The notes below the pieces were generated by a model, which did no database searches, was not told the origin of the DNA, and saw only the letters and a program-made list of their open reading frames with translations. The translations under genes were made by a program, and so were the position numbers. From NCBI RefSeq assembly GCF_001542775.1, contig NZ_CP014145.1, forward strand, positions 1,302,001-1,366,000: a DNA stretch of 64,000 nucleotides, written 5' to 3'. Position 1 is the stretch's first letter. Each line of letters begins with the position of its first letter. Of this stretch, positions 16,947 through 25,064 are shown in pieces. Source of the DNA: Microterricola viridarii (GTDB lineage: Bacteria > Actinomycetota > Actinomycetes > Actinomycetales > Microbacteriaceae).

Positions 16947-19900
16947 TCAGCGGAAGTCGCGGGAACGCTGCGCCGCATTCACCGTGAGCGCCTCGAAGCG
17001 GTCGGCGAGCAGGTTCACCACGCCCTCCTCTGTGCGCTCCAGCATGCCGCGCACGATGAGCGCGGGGGACTCCCGGGCGATCCGCCGATAGCGGTCCCAC
17101 ACGCCGACGCTGGCGATCACGTTGAGGGTGCCCGTCTCGTCCTCGATGTTGAGGAAGGTGATGCCGCCGGCAGTGCCCGGCCGCTGCCGGTGCGTGACGA
17201 CGCCGCCAACCTCGATCCTGCGGCCGGACTCCCACGTCTCCAAGCTGGCGACGGGGAGGGCGCCGCGCCGGTCCAGTGACGCGCGCACATGCCGCACCGG
17301 GTGGTCGTCCGGCGAGATGCCGGTGGCCCAGAGGTCGTAGACCACCTGCTCCGAGGCGCTCAGGATCGGCAGCAGCGGCGGCTGCAACACCACCACGGAG
17401 CCCTCCAGATACTGCGCCTTGTCCTGGGCGGCGTCGCCGGCGCTCCACAGCGCCTCCCGCCGCTCCATGCCGAGCGCCGAGAATGCGCCGGCCGCGGCCA
17501 GCGCCTCCAGCTGGGCGGTGTCCAGGCCCACCCGGCGCGAGACGTCGGCCATGCTGCGGTACGAGCCGCGCTCCTGCCGCTCGGTGATGATGCGCTCGGC
17601 CAGCCCCTCGCCGATACCGGAGACGTCGGCCAGGCCGAGCCGCACCGCGTAGGCGCCGTCGCGGCGGTGCTCTGCCGTCTCGTTCGGCTGCGAGCGCTCG
17701 AAGCCCTCCGGCACGGGTGGCTGCAGCTTGTCGAGGCAGCTGTCGCGCCCGGTAGCGTGCGCCCCGTCCAGCTCCTCCAACACGGCGTGCACCCCGGAGC
17801 GCAGGATGTCGGGGCGCAGCACCTCGACACCGTGGCGCCGGGCATCCGCCGTCAACGACTGCGGCGAGTAGAAGCCCATCGGCTGGGCGCGCAGCAGCGC
17901 GGCGAGGAAGACGCCGGGGTAGTGCAGCTTGATCCACGAGCTGGCGTAGACCAGCAGAGCGAAGCTCAGCGAGTGGCTCTCGGCGAAGCCGAAGTTCGCG
18001 AAGGCCTCGATCTTGGCGTAGATGAGGTCGGATGTCGCCAGGTCGATGCCGTTCTCGGCCATGCCGGCGTACAGCTTGGCCTTCAGCTTGCCGATCTTCT
18101 CAACGCCGCGCTTGGAACCCATTGCCCGGCGCAGCAGGTCGGCGTCCTCCGCCGTGCAGTTGCCGACCGCGACGGCCATCTGCATCAGCTGCTCCTGGAA
18201 GATCGGGATGCCGCAGGTGCGCTCCAGCACCGGCTCCAGCTTCGGGTGCAGGTAGGTGATCGGCTCCTTGCCGGTCTTCCGCCGTATGTACGGGTGCACG
18301 GCGCCGCCCTGCACGGGCCCGGGCCGGATCAGGGCGATCTCGACGACGAGGTCGTAGAAGCGGCGGGGCTTCAGCCGGGGGAGTGTGCCCATCTGCGCCC
18401 GGCTCTCCACCTGGAACACACCGATCGAGTCGGCCCGGCAGAGCATGTCGTAGACGCCGGCCTCCTCCTTCGGCATCGTGTCCAGGCTCCACTCCTCGCC
18501 GAGGGTGTCACGGGCCATGTCGAAGGCGTACTGCAGGGCGGCGAGCATGCCGAGGCCGAGCAGGTCGAACTTGACCAGACCCATCCAGGCGCAGTCGTCC
18601 TTGTCCCACTGCAGTACGGTCCGGTTCTCCTTGCGGGCGTGCTCGATCGGGCACACCTCGCCGACGGGCCGGTCGGTGAGCACCATGCCACCGGAGTGGA
18701 TGCCGAGGTGGCGCGGGAAGGTCAGCAGCTGCGTGGCCAGCTCGGCGACGGCGGGCGGGATCTCGGCCTCGGGGTCTGCGGCCTTCACCTGATTGCCCCA
18801 GCGCTCCATCTGCCGCGACCAAGCGTCTTGCTGGCCGGGGCTGTAACCGAGCGCCTTGGCCATGTCGCGCACCGCCACCTTGGGCCGGTAGCTGATCACG
18901 TTCGCGACCTGCGCCGCGTTGTGCCTGCCGTACTTGGCGTAGACGTACTGGATGATCTCCTCGCGCCGGTCGGAGTCGAAGTCGACGTCGATGTCCGGCT
19001 CCTCGTCGCGGATGCTGGAGAGGAAGCGCTCGAACGGCAGGTCGTAAAAGATCGAGTCGACCGCGGTGATGTCGAGCAGGTAGCAGACGGCCGAGTTCGC
19101 CGCCGAGCCGCGGCCCTGGCAGAGGATGCCGCGGCTGCGCGCCTCCCGCACGATGTCGTAGACGATGAGGAAGTAACCGGGGAAGTCCTTCAGCTCGATC
19201 ACATCCAGCTCGCGCTCGATCCGGGTGCGCATCGCCGGCGTCATGCCCGGGTATTTGCGGGCGGCGCCCTGCCAGACCAGCTCGCGCAGCCAGCTCATCG
19301 GGGTGTGGCCGTCGGGCACGTCCTGCTTCGGCAGCCCGGGGCGGGCGCTGCGCAGCGTGAAGGCCAGCTCCTCCGCATAGACCACCGTCTGCTCGACCGC
19401 CCCCGGGAAGCGGGCGAACCGGGCCGCCATCTCGGCGCCGGAGCGCAGGTGCGCGCCGTCGGATGCCGGCAGCCAGCCGTCCATCTCGTCCAGGCTCCGC
19501 CGGGCCCGCACGGCGGAGACGGCCGAGGCCAACCGGTGCTCCGACGGCGTCGCGTAGTGCACCACGTTCGTCGCCACGACGGGCAGGCCGGCGTCTCTCG
19601 CAAGGGCGGCGAGTACGTCGTTCACGGTGCTGTCCAGCGGGTGCCCGTGGTCGAACAGCTCGACGGCGACGTTGCCGTGGCCGAACAGGCGCACGAGCTC
19701 GGCGAGAGCGGCGGCCGCGGCCGGCGCCCCCTCCGCCGGTGTCGGTGCGGCGGCCAGCGCCTGCCGCACGGCGCCCTTCCGGCATCCGGTCAGGATCAGC
19801 CACTGCCCGCCGCTCTGCGCGCCCAACTGCTCGAGGTCGTAGAGCGGCCGGCCCTTCTCGGCCCCGGCCAGCTGCGCGTCGGTGATGGCCGCGGCCAGCC

Positions 19901-20351
19901 GGTGGTAGCCGGCCTCGCCGCGGGCCAGCACCAGCAGGTGGCTGCCCTCCGGGTCGGCGATGCCGTTCTGCGGGCTGCCGAGGCCGAGCGAGAGCTCGGC
20001 GCCGAAGATCGTCTTAACCTCCGGATAGCTCTCGGCCGTCTCGGCCAGCCGCACCACGCCGTAGAAGCCGTCGTGGTCGGTGAGCGCGATGCCGGACAGG
20101 CCCAACCTCTTGGCCTCCTCGAGAAGCTGCTCTGGCGAGCTGGCGCCATCGAGGAAGCTGTAGTGGGAGTGCACGTGCAGCTCGGCGTAGGGCACGACGG
20201 TTCCGGCATGCTCGGTCTCGATGGTCTTCGGCCGGTAGGGCTCGCGCTTGCGGGAGAGCGGGCTCTCCGGACGGCTGTTCGGGCGCTGCGGCTTGTCCGA
20301 GAGGGTGCGTTCCATCTCGGCCCACGACCGTGGCGGGTTACTCCAGCCCAT
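16947..20351 (-). CDS. dnaE2: Error-prone DNA polymerase DnaE2 (C-family, SOS mutagenesis)
   Basis: A protein of 1134 residues. The N-terminal PHP domain starts at LHVHSHYSFLDG (about residue 58), the polymerase core carries the catalytic acidic motif PDIDVDFDSDRR (about residue 455), and helix-hairpin-helix and OB-fold regions follow at the C-terminus (GGVVTHRQRPGTAGGITF). Length and layout match DnaE2 rather than replicative DnaE1. DnaE2 works with ImuA' and ImuB to synthesise across lesions and is responsible for induced mutagenesis. ATG 20351 is 15 nt after the imuB stop, with GGGAG upstream, so it is co-transcribed from the LexA-controlled imuB promoter (inference). The ~50 N-terminal residues are a non-conserved basic extension. 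Confidence 0.94.
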   Translation of the reverse strand: MGWSNPPRSWAEMERTLSDKPQRPNSRPESPLSRKREPYRPKTIETEHAGTVVPYAELHVHSHYSFLDGASSPEQLLEEAKRLGLSGIALTDHDGFYGVVRLAETAESYPEVKTIFGAELSLGLGSPQNGIADPEGSHLLVLARGEAGYHRLAAAITDAQLAGAEKGRPLYDLEQLGAQSGGQWLILTGCRKGAVRQALAAAPTPAEGAPAAAAALAELVRLFGHGNVAVELFDHGHPLDSTVNDVLAALARDAGLPVVATNVVHYATPSEHRLASAVSAVRARRSLDEMDGWLPASDGAHLRSGAEMAARFARFPGAVEQTVVYAEELAFTLRSARPGLPKQDVPDGHTPMSWLRELVWQGAARKYPGMTPAMRTRIERELDVIELKDFPGYFLIVYDIVREARSRGILCQGRGSAANSAVCYLLDITAVDSIFYDLPFERFLSSIRDEEPDIDVDFDSDRREEIIQYVYAKYGRHNAAQVANVISYRPKVAVRDMAKALGYSPGQQDAWSRQMERWGNQVKAADPEAEIPPAVAELATQLLTFPRHLGIHSGGMVLTDRPVGEVCPIEHARKENRTVLQWDKDDCAWMGLVKFDLLGLGMLAALQYAFDMARDTLGEEWSLDTMPKEEAGVYDMLCRADSIGVFQVESRAQMGTLPRLKPRRFYDLVVEIALIRPGPVQGGAVHPYIRRKTGKEPITYLHPKLEPVLERTCGIPIFQEQLMQMAVAVGNCTAEDADLLRRAMGSKRGVEKIGKLKAKLYAGMAENGIDLATSDLIYAKIEAFANFGFAESHSLSFALLVYASSWIKLHYPGVFLAALLRAQPMGFYSPQSLTADARRHGVEVLRPDILRSGVHAVLEELDGAHATGRDSCLDKLQPPVPEGFERSQPNETAEHRRDGAYAVRLGLADVSGIGEGLAERIITERQERGSYRSMADVSRRVGLDTAQLEALAAAGAFSALGMERREALWSAGDAAQDKAQYLEGSVVVLQPPLLPILSASEQVVYDLWATGISPDDHPVRHVRASLDRRGALPVASLETWESGRRIEVGGVVTHRQRPGTAGGITFLNIEDETGTLNVIASVGVWDRYRRIARESPALIVRGMLERTEEGVVNLLADRFEALTVNAAQRSRDFR

Positions 20352-20366
20352 CAGGTGCTCCCGACA

Positions 20367-22001
20367 TCAGTCGTACTTCGCTTCCGCCCACCACAGGGCG
20401 TCGGTGCCGCTGTCGATGGCGGCGTCGTTGATCTCGTAGGCCAGCAGCCAGGCCATGCCGGCGGCATCCACCATCTGAAAGCGGTAGAGCCGGCGGGCGG
20501 ATGCCGCATCCCACCAGCGTTCGACGACCGGCCACGGCCCCGCCCAGGCGCGCAGCCCCCGCGGGGCGGCGCCGCCGATGCCGAGGCTCGCCGGGGTGCC
20601 GCTCAGCATGCCGCGGGCGTCGACGTCGACGCCGTCCCCGTGCTCGTCCAGCACCGTGACGGGCTGCCTGTCGGCGACGGTTGTGCTGAAGACCGTGGCA
20701 GGGGCCATGCCGCTCAGGCTGCCCGGCCAGGGTGCCCCGGTCGAGCCGGGGGCGGCGGGCGGTGGGGCGTCGCCCCACGGCACGAAGACCGCGCGCTCGG
20801 CGAGCATCCGCCCGCCCGCGATGACGGCCGTGCCGACTCCCTCGTGGCCGAGCATGCTCTGCACGCGGGTGAGCCCGTGGTGGATGCGCTCATCTGGCCC
20901 GGTTCCCCACAGGCCCTGCTCGTGGTTACCGGTGGAGTCCACTCGCTCGGGGCTCACCCGTACCCGCGCGATGCCGGAGCGCAGGCCGCTGCCAATGGAT
21001 GCTCCGCCCTGCAGCTGCCAGCGCACCCGGTCCACGACATCCGCCGCCGTGAACCAGCGCGGGTGTAGCCAACTGCGCTCAGAGACGGTGCCGCGCTCGG
21101 TGACGAGTTGCACCTGGATGGCCGTGCAGACCAGGCGGGAGCGGGTCAGTGCCTCGACGAACTCGTCGGCGGCGGCGCGGATGCCGAAGGCAACCTGCTC
21201 CACGATGTCCAGCGGCGGTTCGAACTCGATCACCGCGTCGAAGTCCTTCGGCACCGTCCTGGCCACCACGACGCGGCCGTCGGCGGCCCCCGCCAGAGCA
21301 TGCGCCTCGGCCCCGATGGCGCCGAAACGGCGGTGCACATCGACGGCGGGCAGCGCGGCGAACTCGCCGAGGGTGGTGACGCCGAGCCGGCGCAGCAGCG
21401 TGCCCATCCGGGTGTCGACGAGGATGCCGATGGGAAACGGGGCGAGGAAGGCGGCGGAGGCCCCCTCCGGGATCAGCAGCACGGGGCGCTCTGCGGTGGT
21501 GGCGCGTGCGGCCTGGCCTGCGGCGAAGGGGCCGTCGGCGATGCCGACGCGCACCCCAGGCTCGCCGGCATCGCCGAGTGATCCGTGCGCGTTCAACCCG
21601 TCGAGCAGTGCGGCGGCCGCCTGCTCCTCGCCGCCGTAGAAACGCACCGGCCCGCGGGCACGGATCGCGACCGTTCCTGGCCGGATCAGCTGTACACCGG
21701 GCACGAGCTGTTCCAGCTGGGCCAGGATCGGCTCGAAGGCGCGCGCGTCGTGGGCGGGGTCGTAGGGCACGGTGAGCAGATCGGGGCAGCGCGACTGCGC
21801 CTCGCGGAGCTTCAGGCCCCGCTGCACGCCGGCGGCCCGTGCCGCGGCGGAGCAGGCGAAGACCAGGCCGTGCTCGATCAACGCCAGCGGCGCGGCGGGA
21901 TCACCGGCCTCATCGGGCTCGCTGAGCTGGCGGGCCGCCGTGACCGGCCAGTCGGGGAGCCAGAGCACGATGGTGCGCCCGAGTTTCTCCGATCCCTGCA
22001 T
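20367..22001 (-). CDS. imuB: ImuB, Y-family polymerase-like mutasome hub
   Basis: A protein of 544 residues related to Y-family polymerases. The opening IVLWLPDWPVTAARQL lacks the canonical catalytic acidic arrangement of DinB, as is usual for ImuB, so it probably has no polymerase activity and serves as the adaptor linking DnaE2, ImuA' and the beta clamp. The central fingers/palm region is recognisable (PLALIEHGLVFACSAAARAAGV). The C-terminal ~190 residues include the ImuB-specific region. ATG 22001 lies 10 nt from a LexA box, and GAGACT ends 6 nt before the ATG, so the LexA site would block a leaderless transcript. It is followed by dnaE2. Confidence 0.92.
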   Translation of the reverse strand: MQGSEKLGRTIVLWLPDWPVTAARQLSEPDEAGDPAAPLALIEHGLVFACSAAARAAGVQRGLKLREAQSRCPDLLTVPYDPAHDARAFEPILAQLEQLVPGVQLIRPGTVAIRARGPVRFYGGEEQAAAALLDGLNAHGSLGDAGEPGVRVGIADGPFAAGQAARATTAERPVLLIPEGASAAFLAPFPIGILVDTRMGTLLRRLGVTTLGEFAALPAVDVHRRFGAIGAEAHALAGAADGRVVVARTVPKDFDAVIEFEPPLDIVEQVAFGIRAAADEFVEALTRSRLVCTAIQVQLVTERGTVSERSWLHPRWFTAADVVDRVRWQLQGGASIGSGLRSGIARVRVSPERVDSTGNHEQGLWGTGPDERIHHGLTRVQSMLGHEGVGTAVIAGGRMLAERAVFVPWGDAPPPAAPGSTGAPWPGSLSGMAPATVFSTTVADRQPVTVLDEHGDGVDVDARGMLSGTPASLGIGGAAPRGLRAWAGPWPVVERWWDAASARRLYRFQMVDAAGMAWLLAYEINDAAIDSGTDALWWAEAKYD

Positions 22002-22011
22002 GATTCAAGTC

Positions 22012-22027
22012 TCGAATCTTTGTTCGA
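22012..22027 (-). promoter_or_regulatory. LexA box of imuB-dnaE2
   Basis: TCGAATCTTTGTTCGA on the plus strand: TCGAA/TTCGA arms with a 6-nt centre, matching the actinobacterial LexA consensus TCGAACatatGTTCGA in its outer arms. It lies 10 nt upstream of the imuB start codon and overlaps the putative -10 element, consistent with SOS repression. Confidence 0.85.
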
Positions 22028-22063
22028 TTAAGTCAATCCGTCGAAACCGGCGGCGCGTCGCAT

Positions 22064-22903
22064 TCACACGGCTTCCGGCAGCACGTGGGGAGTCAACGGA
22101 ACCACGCTCGCCCCGTCCGGCGGCACCGCGCCGGCGGCGGCTTCTCTAGCCAGAAAGCCCCCCAACTCGGCGATGGTGCTCATGAGCGGAGCGGGGAAGA
22201 CCACGACGGTGTTCTTGTCGACGCCGATCTCGACGAGGCTCTGCAGATTGCGGAGCTGGAGCGCAACGGGGTGCGCCATCATCACATCAGAGGCATCCCC
22301 GAGTGCGGCTGCGGCGAGTGCCTCACCCTCCGCATTGATGATCTTGGCCCGCTTCTCCCGCTCGGCTTCCGCCTGCCTGGCCATCGCCCGTTTCATCGAG
22401 TCCGGCAGCAGGATGTCCTTCAACTCGACGAGAGTGACCTCGACGCCCCAATCAAGCGTGTTGTGATCGAGGATCTCGCGAATGTTGAGGTTCAGGGTCT
22501 CCGTCTCGGCGAGGGTCTCATCCAGGGTGTGCTGGCCGATGACCTTGCGCAGGGTGGTCTGGGCGATCTGGTCGATGGCCGCACCGACATCCTCGATCGC
22601 AAGCACCGACTTCACCGGATCGACGATGCGGTAGTAGGCGACCGCGGAGACCCCAACGCTGACATTGTCGCGTGTGATGATGCCCTGGGACTGAATGGGC
22701 ATGGTGACGATGCGGTACGAGACCCTGTGCATCATGTCGACGAGTGGAATGATGAAGCGCAGCCCGGGCTCCTTCGTCACGTGCAGGCGCCCGAATCGGA
22801 GCACGACTCCACGTTCATACTGCTTGACCACCTTCACTGAGGCGACGAGGAGTGCCAGCACGAGAACGACGACGATGATGAGAATGATGATCTGAGCGAC
22901 CAT
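22064..22903 (-). CDS. Slipin family SPFH-domain membrane protein
   Basis: A protein of 279 residues. One N-terminal transmembrane helix (about 3-24) is followed by the prohibitin/SPFH domain with stomatin-type features (KQYERGVVLRFGR, PGLRFIIPLVD, VSVGVSAVAYYRI) and a short coiled coil rich in Glu/Ala (ARQAEAEREKRAKIINAEGEA is its core). Slipins scaffold membrane microdomains and usually pair with an NfeD protein; none is adjacent here. GGAG lies 11 nt before the ATG. The gene sits between imuA' and imuB on the same strand, an unusual place. Confidence 0.9.
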   Translation of the reverse strand: MVAQIIILIIVVVLVLALLVASVKVVKQYERGVVLRFGRLHVTKEPGLRFIIPLVDMMHRVSYRIVTMPIQSQGIITRDNVSVGVSAVAYYRIVDPVKSVLAIEDVGAAIDQIAQTTLRKVIGQHTLDETLAETETLNLNIREILDHNTLDWGVEVTLVELKDILLPDSMKRAMARQAEAEREKRAKIINAEGEALAAAALGDASDVMMAHPVALQLRNLQSLVEIGVDKNTVVVFPAPLMSTIAELGGFLAREAAAGAVPPDGASVVPLTPHVLPEAV

Positions 22904-22992
22904 GAGCGGTTCATCTCCATGGGCGCGATACGCGCCCTCTGCATCAATTCTCCTCCTCCATCGACCGCTTCGCCGGCGTTCACGGCGCCCAT

Positions 22993-23739
22993 TCAGCCTG
23001 CGGTGCCCTGGTGGCGCAGAGCGACGACATTGGGGATTCCACCTGCGCGGGCCCCACCTGTTTGAGTCGCGCTTGCGTGAACCGTGGAGTGCGCATCGGG
23101 CAGCCAGAGCTTGGCGCTCCGCGGGCGGTCGAAGCCGAGCCTGCCCGTCGCCGTCACCGTCGCCTCGCGGCCGGAGAGGTGGCCGTGCCCATCACCGAGG
23201 CCCTGCCACTCACTGCCCTCGAGGCGCAGTGTCGCGTCGCTGCCCGGCCAGTCGCCGAGCACGAGGAGGGTGGCGCCGCGCTGTCTCAGCCGGGCACTGA
23301 GGCGTGCGGCATCCGCATCGCCGACTCGGCGCGGCGGGCGCGTGACGACGATGGTGAGCACGTCGGCCAGGGCAGCCGTGACGGTGAGCCACTGGTCGCC
23401 GGGGGAGGGCGCCAGCACGAGCCGCTCCAGTTCGATGCCGAAGCGGGCGGCGGCCTCGACGCCGAAGTCGGGTGCCCCCACCACGCCGCACCAGGAGCCG
23501 GCGGCAGAGGGCGCGGCCAGCAGCGCCATGGCCAGAGTGGTCGACCCGGCCAGCGAGTACACGGAGCCCTGGCGCAGTGCACCGCCGGGCAGAACGGATG
23601 CCAGCGCCGGCAGTGTCGGCAGGACCTTGCTGTCGAGCGTCGTCGCCTGCATGCCGCGGATGCGCGCCTGCAGCTCGAGCACGCGGGCGTTCGCTCCGGT
23701 GGTCTCGATCGACTGGAGATTCTCGGCGAGCATGGACAC
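22993..23739 (-). CDS. imuA': ImuA'-like protein (RecA-fold mutasome component)
   Basis: A protein of 248 residues of the actinobacterial ImuA' type: a RecA-like core (ALASVLPGGALRQGSVYSLAGSTTLAMALLA reduced to a degenerate P-loop, without a full GxxxxGKT). It serves with ImuB and DnaE2 in translesion synthesis. Identification rests on the RecA-like fold pattern, size and linkage to imuB and dnaE2. The start is GTG 23739 or ATG 23733; a LexA box ends 9 nt upstream of the GTG, and GACACT ends 5 nt before the GTG. No Shine-Dalgarno is visible, so leaderless translation is likely. Confidence 0.85.
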   Translation of the reverse strand: MSMLAENLQSIETTGANARVLELQARIRGMQATTLDSKVLPTLPALASVLPGGALRQGSVYSLAGSTTLAMALLAAPSAAGSWCGVVGAPDFGVEAAARFGIELERLVLAPSPGDQWLTVTAALADVLTIVVTRPPRRVGDADAARLSARLRQRGATLLVLGDWPGSDATLRLEGSEWQGLGDGHGHLSGREATVTATGRLGFDRPRSAKLWLPDAHSTVHASATQTGGARAGGIPNVVALRHQGTAG

Positions 23740-23748
23740 ACTTAAGTG

Positions 23749-23764
23749 TCGAACTTATGTTCGA
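23749..23764 (-). promoter_or_regulatory. LexA box of imuA'
   Basis: TCGAACTTATGTTCGA on the plus strand, a near-perfect match to the actinobacterial SOS box TCGAACatatGTTCGA. It lies 9 nt upstream of GTG 23739, so LexA would cover the initiation region. Confidence 0.92.
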
Positions 23765-23780
23765 TAAAGTCAATCGGTGT

Positions 23781-24301
23781 TCAACGCACGAAGCCGGCCT
23801 GCACCCGCCCGCCGGCGCGGATCAACTCGTGGTCGACCCGGTCGGCGAACGCCACGAGGTCGCCGCGCAGAAGCGGCTCGGTCAGGGCCTCGGCGCGCTC
23901 GGGGTTCCACTCGCGCAAGCGCCGCGGCAGGTACTTGCCCGTTCCGAGCCAGCGGCGGTCGTGCAGCAACAGCAGCTCGGCGGTCTTCTCGAACAGGGCG
24001 AAGGCGACGGCGTGCCGCTCCATCGGGTCGACTGCGTCGCGCAGGTCGTCGAGTAGGTCGGTGATCACGTAGCGCCGCGCGGCCAACTCGTGCGCGGACG
24101 CCTCAGGCCCGCCCGCGAGAACATCACGCCAGCCCTCGCGGAGCTCGGTCAGGGCGCGCCCGCCCCGGAGCTCGATGCCCTCGAGCAGCATGTGCAGCAG
24201 CACCGGACGGTGCTGCCGCCGAGCACAGCGATCTCCGCCTCCGGAAAGTGCGCGGAGACGAATCGATTGCTCAGCTCGAGGTAGCTCTTGCGGTGGCTCA
24301 C
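23781..24301 (-). pseudogene. Nucleotidyltransferase-domain gene with internal deletion
   Basis: From GTG 24301 the frame reads VSHRKSYLELSNRFVSAH, then AEIAVLGGST, the start of a nucleotidyltransferase (Pol-beta superfamily) domain. Immediately after it should come the G-S-D-x-D metal site, but the sequence jumps in another frame to RPVLLHMLLEGIEL and runs on through the C-terminal helical part (ELAARRYVITDLLDDL, GTGKYLPRRL) to the stop at 23781. The catalytic acidic residues are missing. The junction lies in a 20-bp inverted repeat (24197-24216; arms GCAGCACCG and CGGTGCTGC). It is a likely inactive remnant. A frame opening at ATG 24347 runs into the C-terminal part but has an unrelated N-terminus. 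Confidence 0.75.
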
Positions 24302-24351
24302 ACAGCGATCGTAGGGGATGAGCCAAAATGGGGCGGCATATGCTCACTGGA

Positions 24352-25041
24352 ATGACCAGCTACCGAGATGTGATCCTGGTTCACGGGATGTGGCACCAAC
24401 CTGCCCACTGGAGTCTGGTCCAGCAGCTGTTGGCCGCACGAGGGGTCACCGTCATCACGCCGACACTCCACCGAGGGTCGCTTGATGCGGACATTCACGT
24501 CGTCCAACAGCGCATTGACGCATGCGCGCGTCCGCCCGTCATCCTGGGCCATTCCTACGGCGGATCAGTGATCAGCGGAGTGGAGTCGGCTCACCATCTG
24601 GTCTACGTGGCCGCGTTTGTCCCCGATGTCGGTGAGAGCAGCGCCGCACTCGGCGGCTCCGAGCCGCTGGTCAACGCGGCGCTTGTGAGAAATGCGGATG
24701 GGTCTACCTTCGTGAACCCGGTGAAGGCCCGCTCGCTCCTTTTCGCTGATTGCGATGATGCCGGGGCAGATTGGGCAATCGTACTGCTCCGGAACCAGGC
24801 GCCTGGTCACGGGCGCGGGGTGGCTCGCCTGGCGGCGTGGCGCTCGGTTGAATCCACGTACGTCTTGTGCGCCCAAGATCGCGCGCTCGACCCCCGAGTC
24901 CAGGCCTCCATGTCTCTTCGATGCACGGATGTCGTTCGCCTCGATTCAAGCCACTCACCGTTTGTGAGCAGGCCAGAGGTGCTTGCCGACCTCCTCGCCG
25001 CGATGGCGGGGGAGCGTGCGACCGCAACCCCGAGCTACTAG
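24352..25041 (+). CDS. Alpha/beta-fold hydrolase
   Basis: A protein of 229 residues. The oxyanion motif is VILVHGMWHQPAHW, the nucleophile elbow is GHSYGGSV (complete G-x-S-x-G) and the likely catalytic His is in DSSHSPFVSRP at the C-terminus. It resembles small esterase/hydroxynitrile-lyase-like hydrolases; the substrate is unknown. ATG 24352 lies 7 nt behind TATGCT; ATG 24340 is the alternative. It is divergent from the nucleotidyltransferase remnant and convergent with the HNH gene. Confidence 0.83.
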   Translation: MTSYRDVILVHGMWHQPAHWSLVQQLLAARGVTVITPTLHRGSLDADIHVVQQRIDACARPPVILGHSYGGSVISGVESAHHLVYVAAFVPDVGESSAALGGSEPLVNAALVRNADGSTFVNPVKARSLLFADCDDAGADWAIVLLRNQAPGHGRGVARLAAWRSVESTYVLCAQDRALDPRVQASMSLRCTDVVRLDSSHSPFVSRPEVLADLLAAMAGERATATPSY

Positions 25042-25064
25042 CGGGTACGGCGGGCACGGCGGGT

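Noticed and set aside
17289..21068. A very long open frame on the plus strand over dnaE2 and imuB
   Set aside because: It is a GC-driven shadow of the minus-strand polymerases, with no domain content and no start signal.
20367..22001. A DinB-type active polymerase
   Set aside because: The catalytic carboxylate pattern of DinB is missing; linkage to imuA' and dnaE2 supports ImuB.
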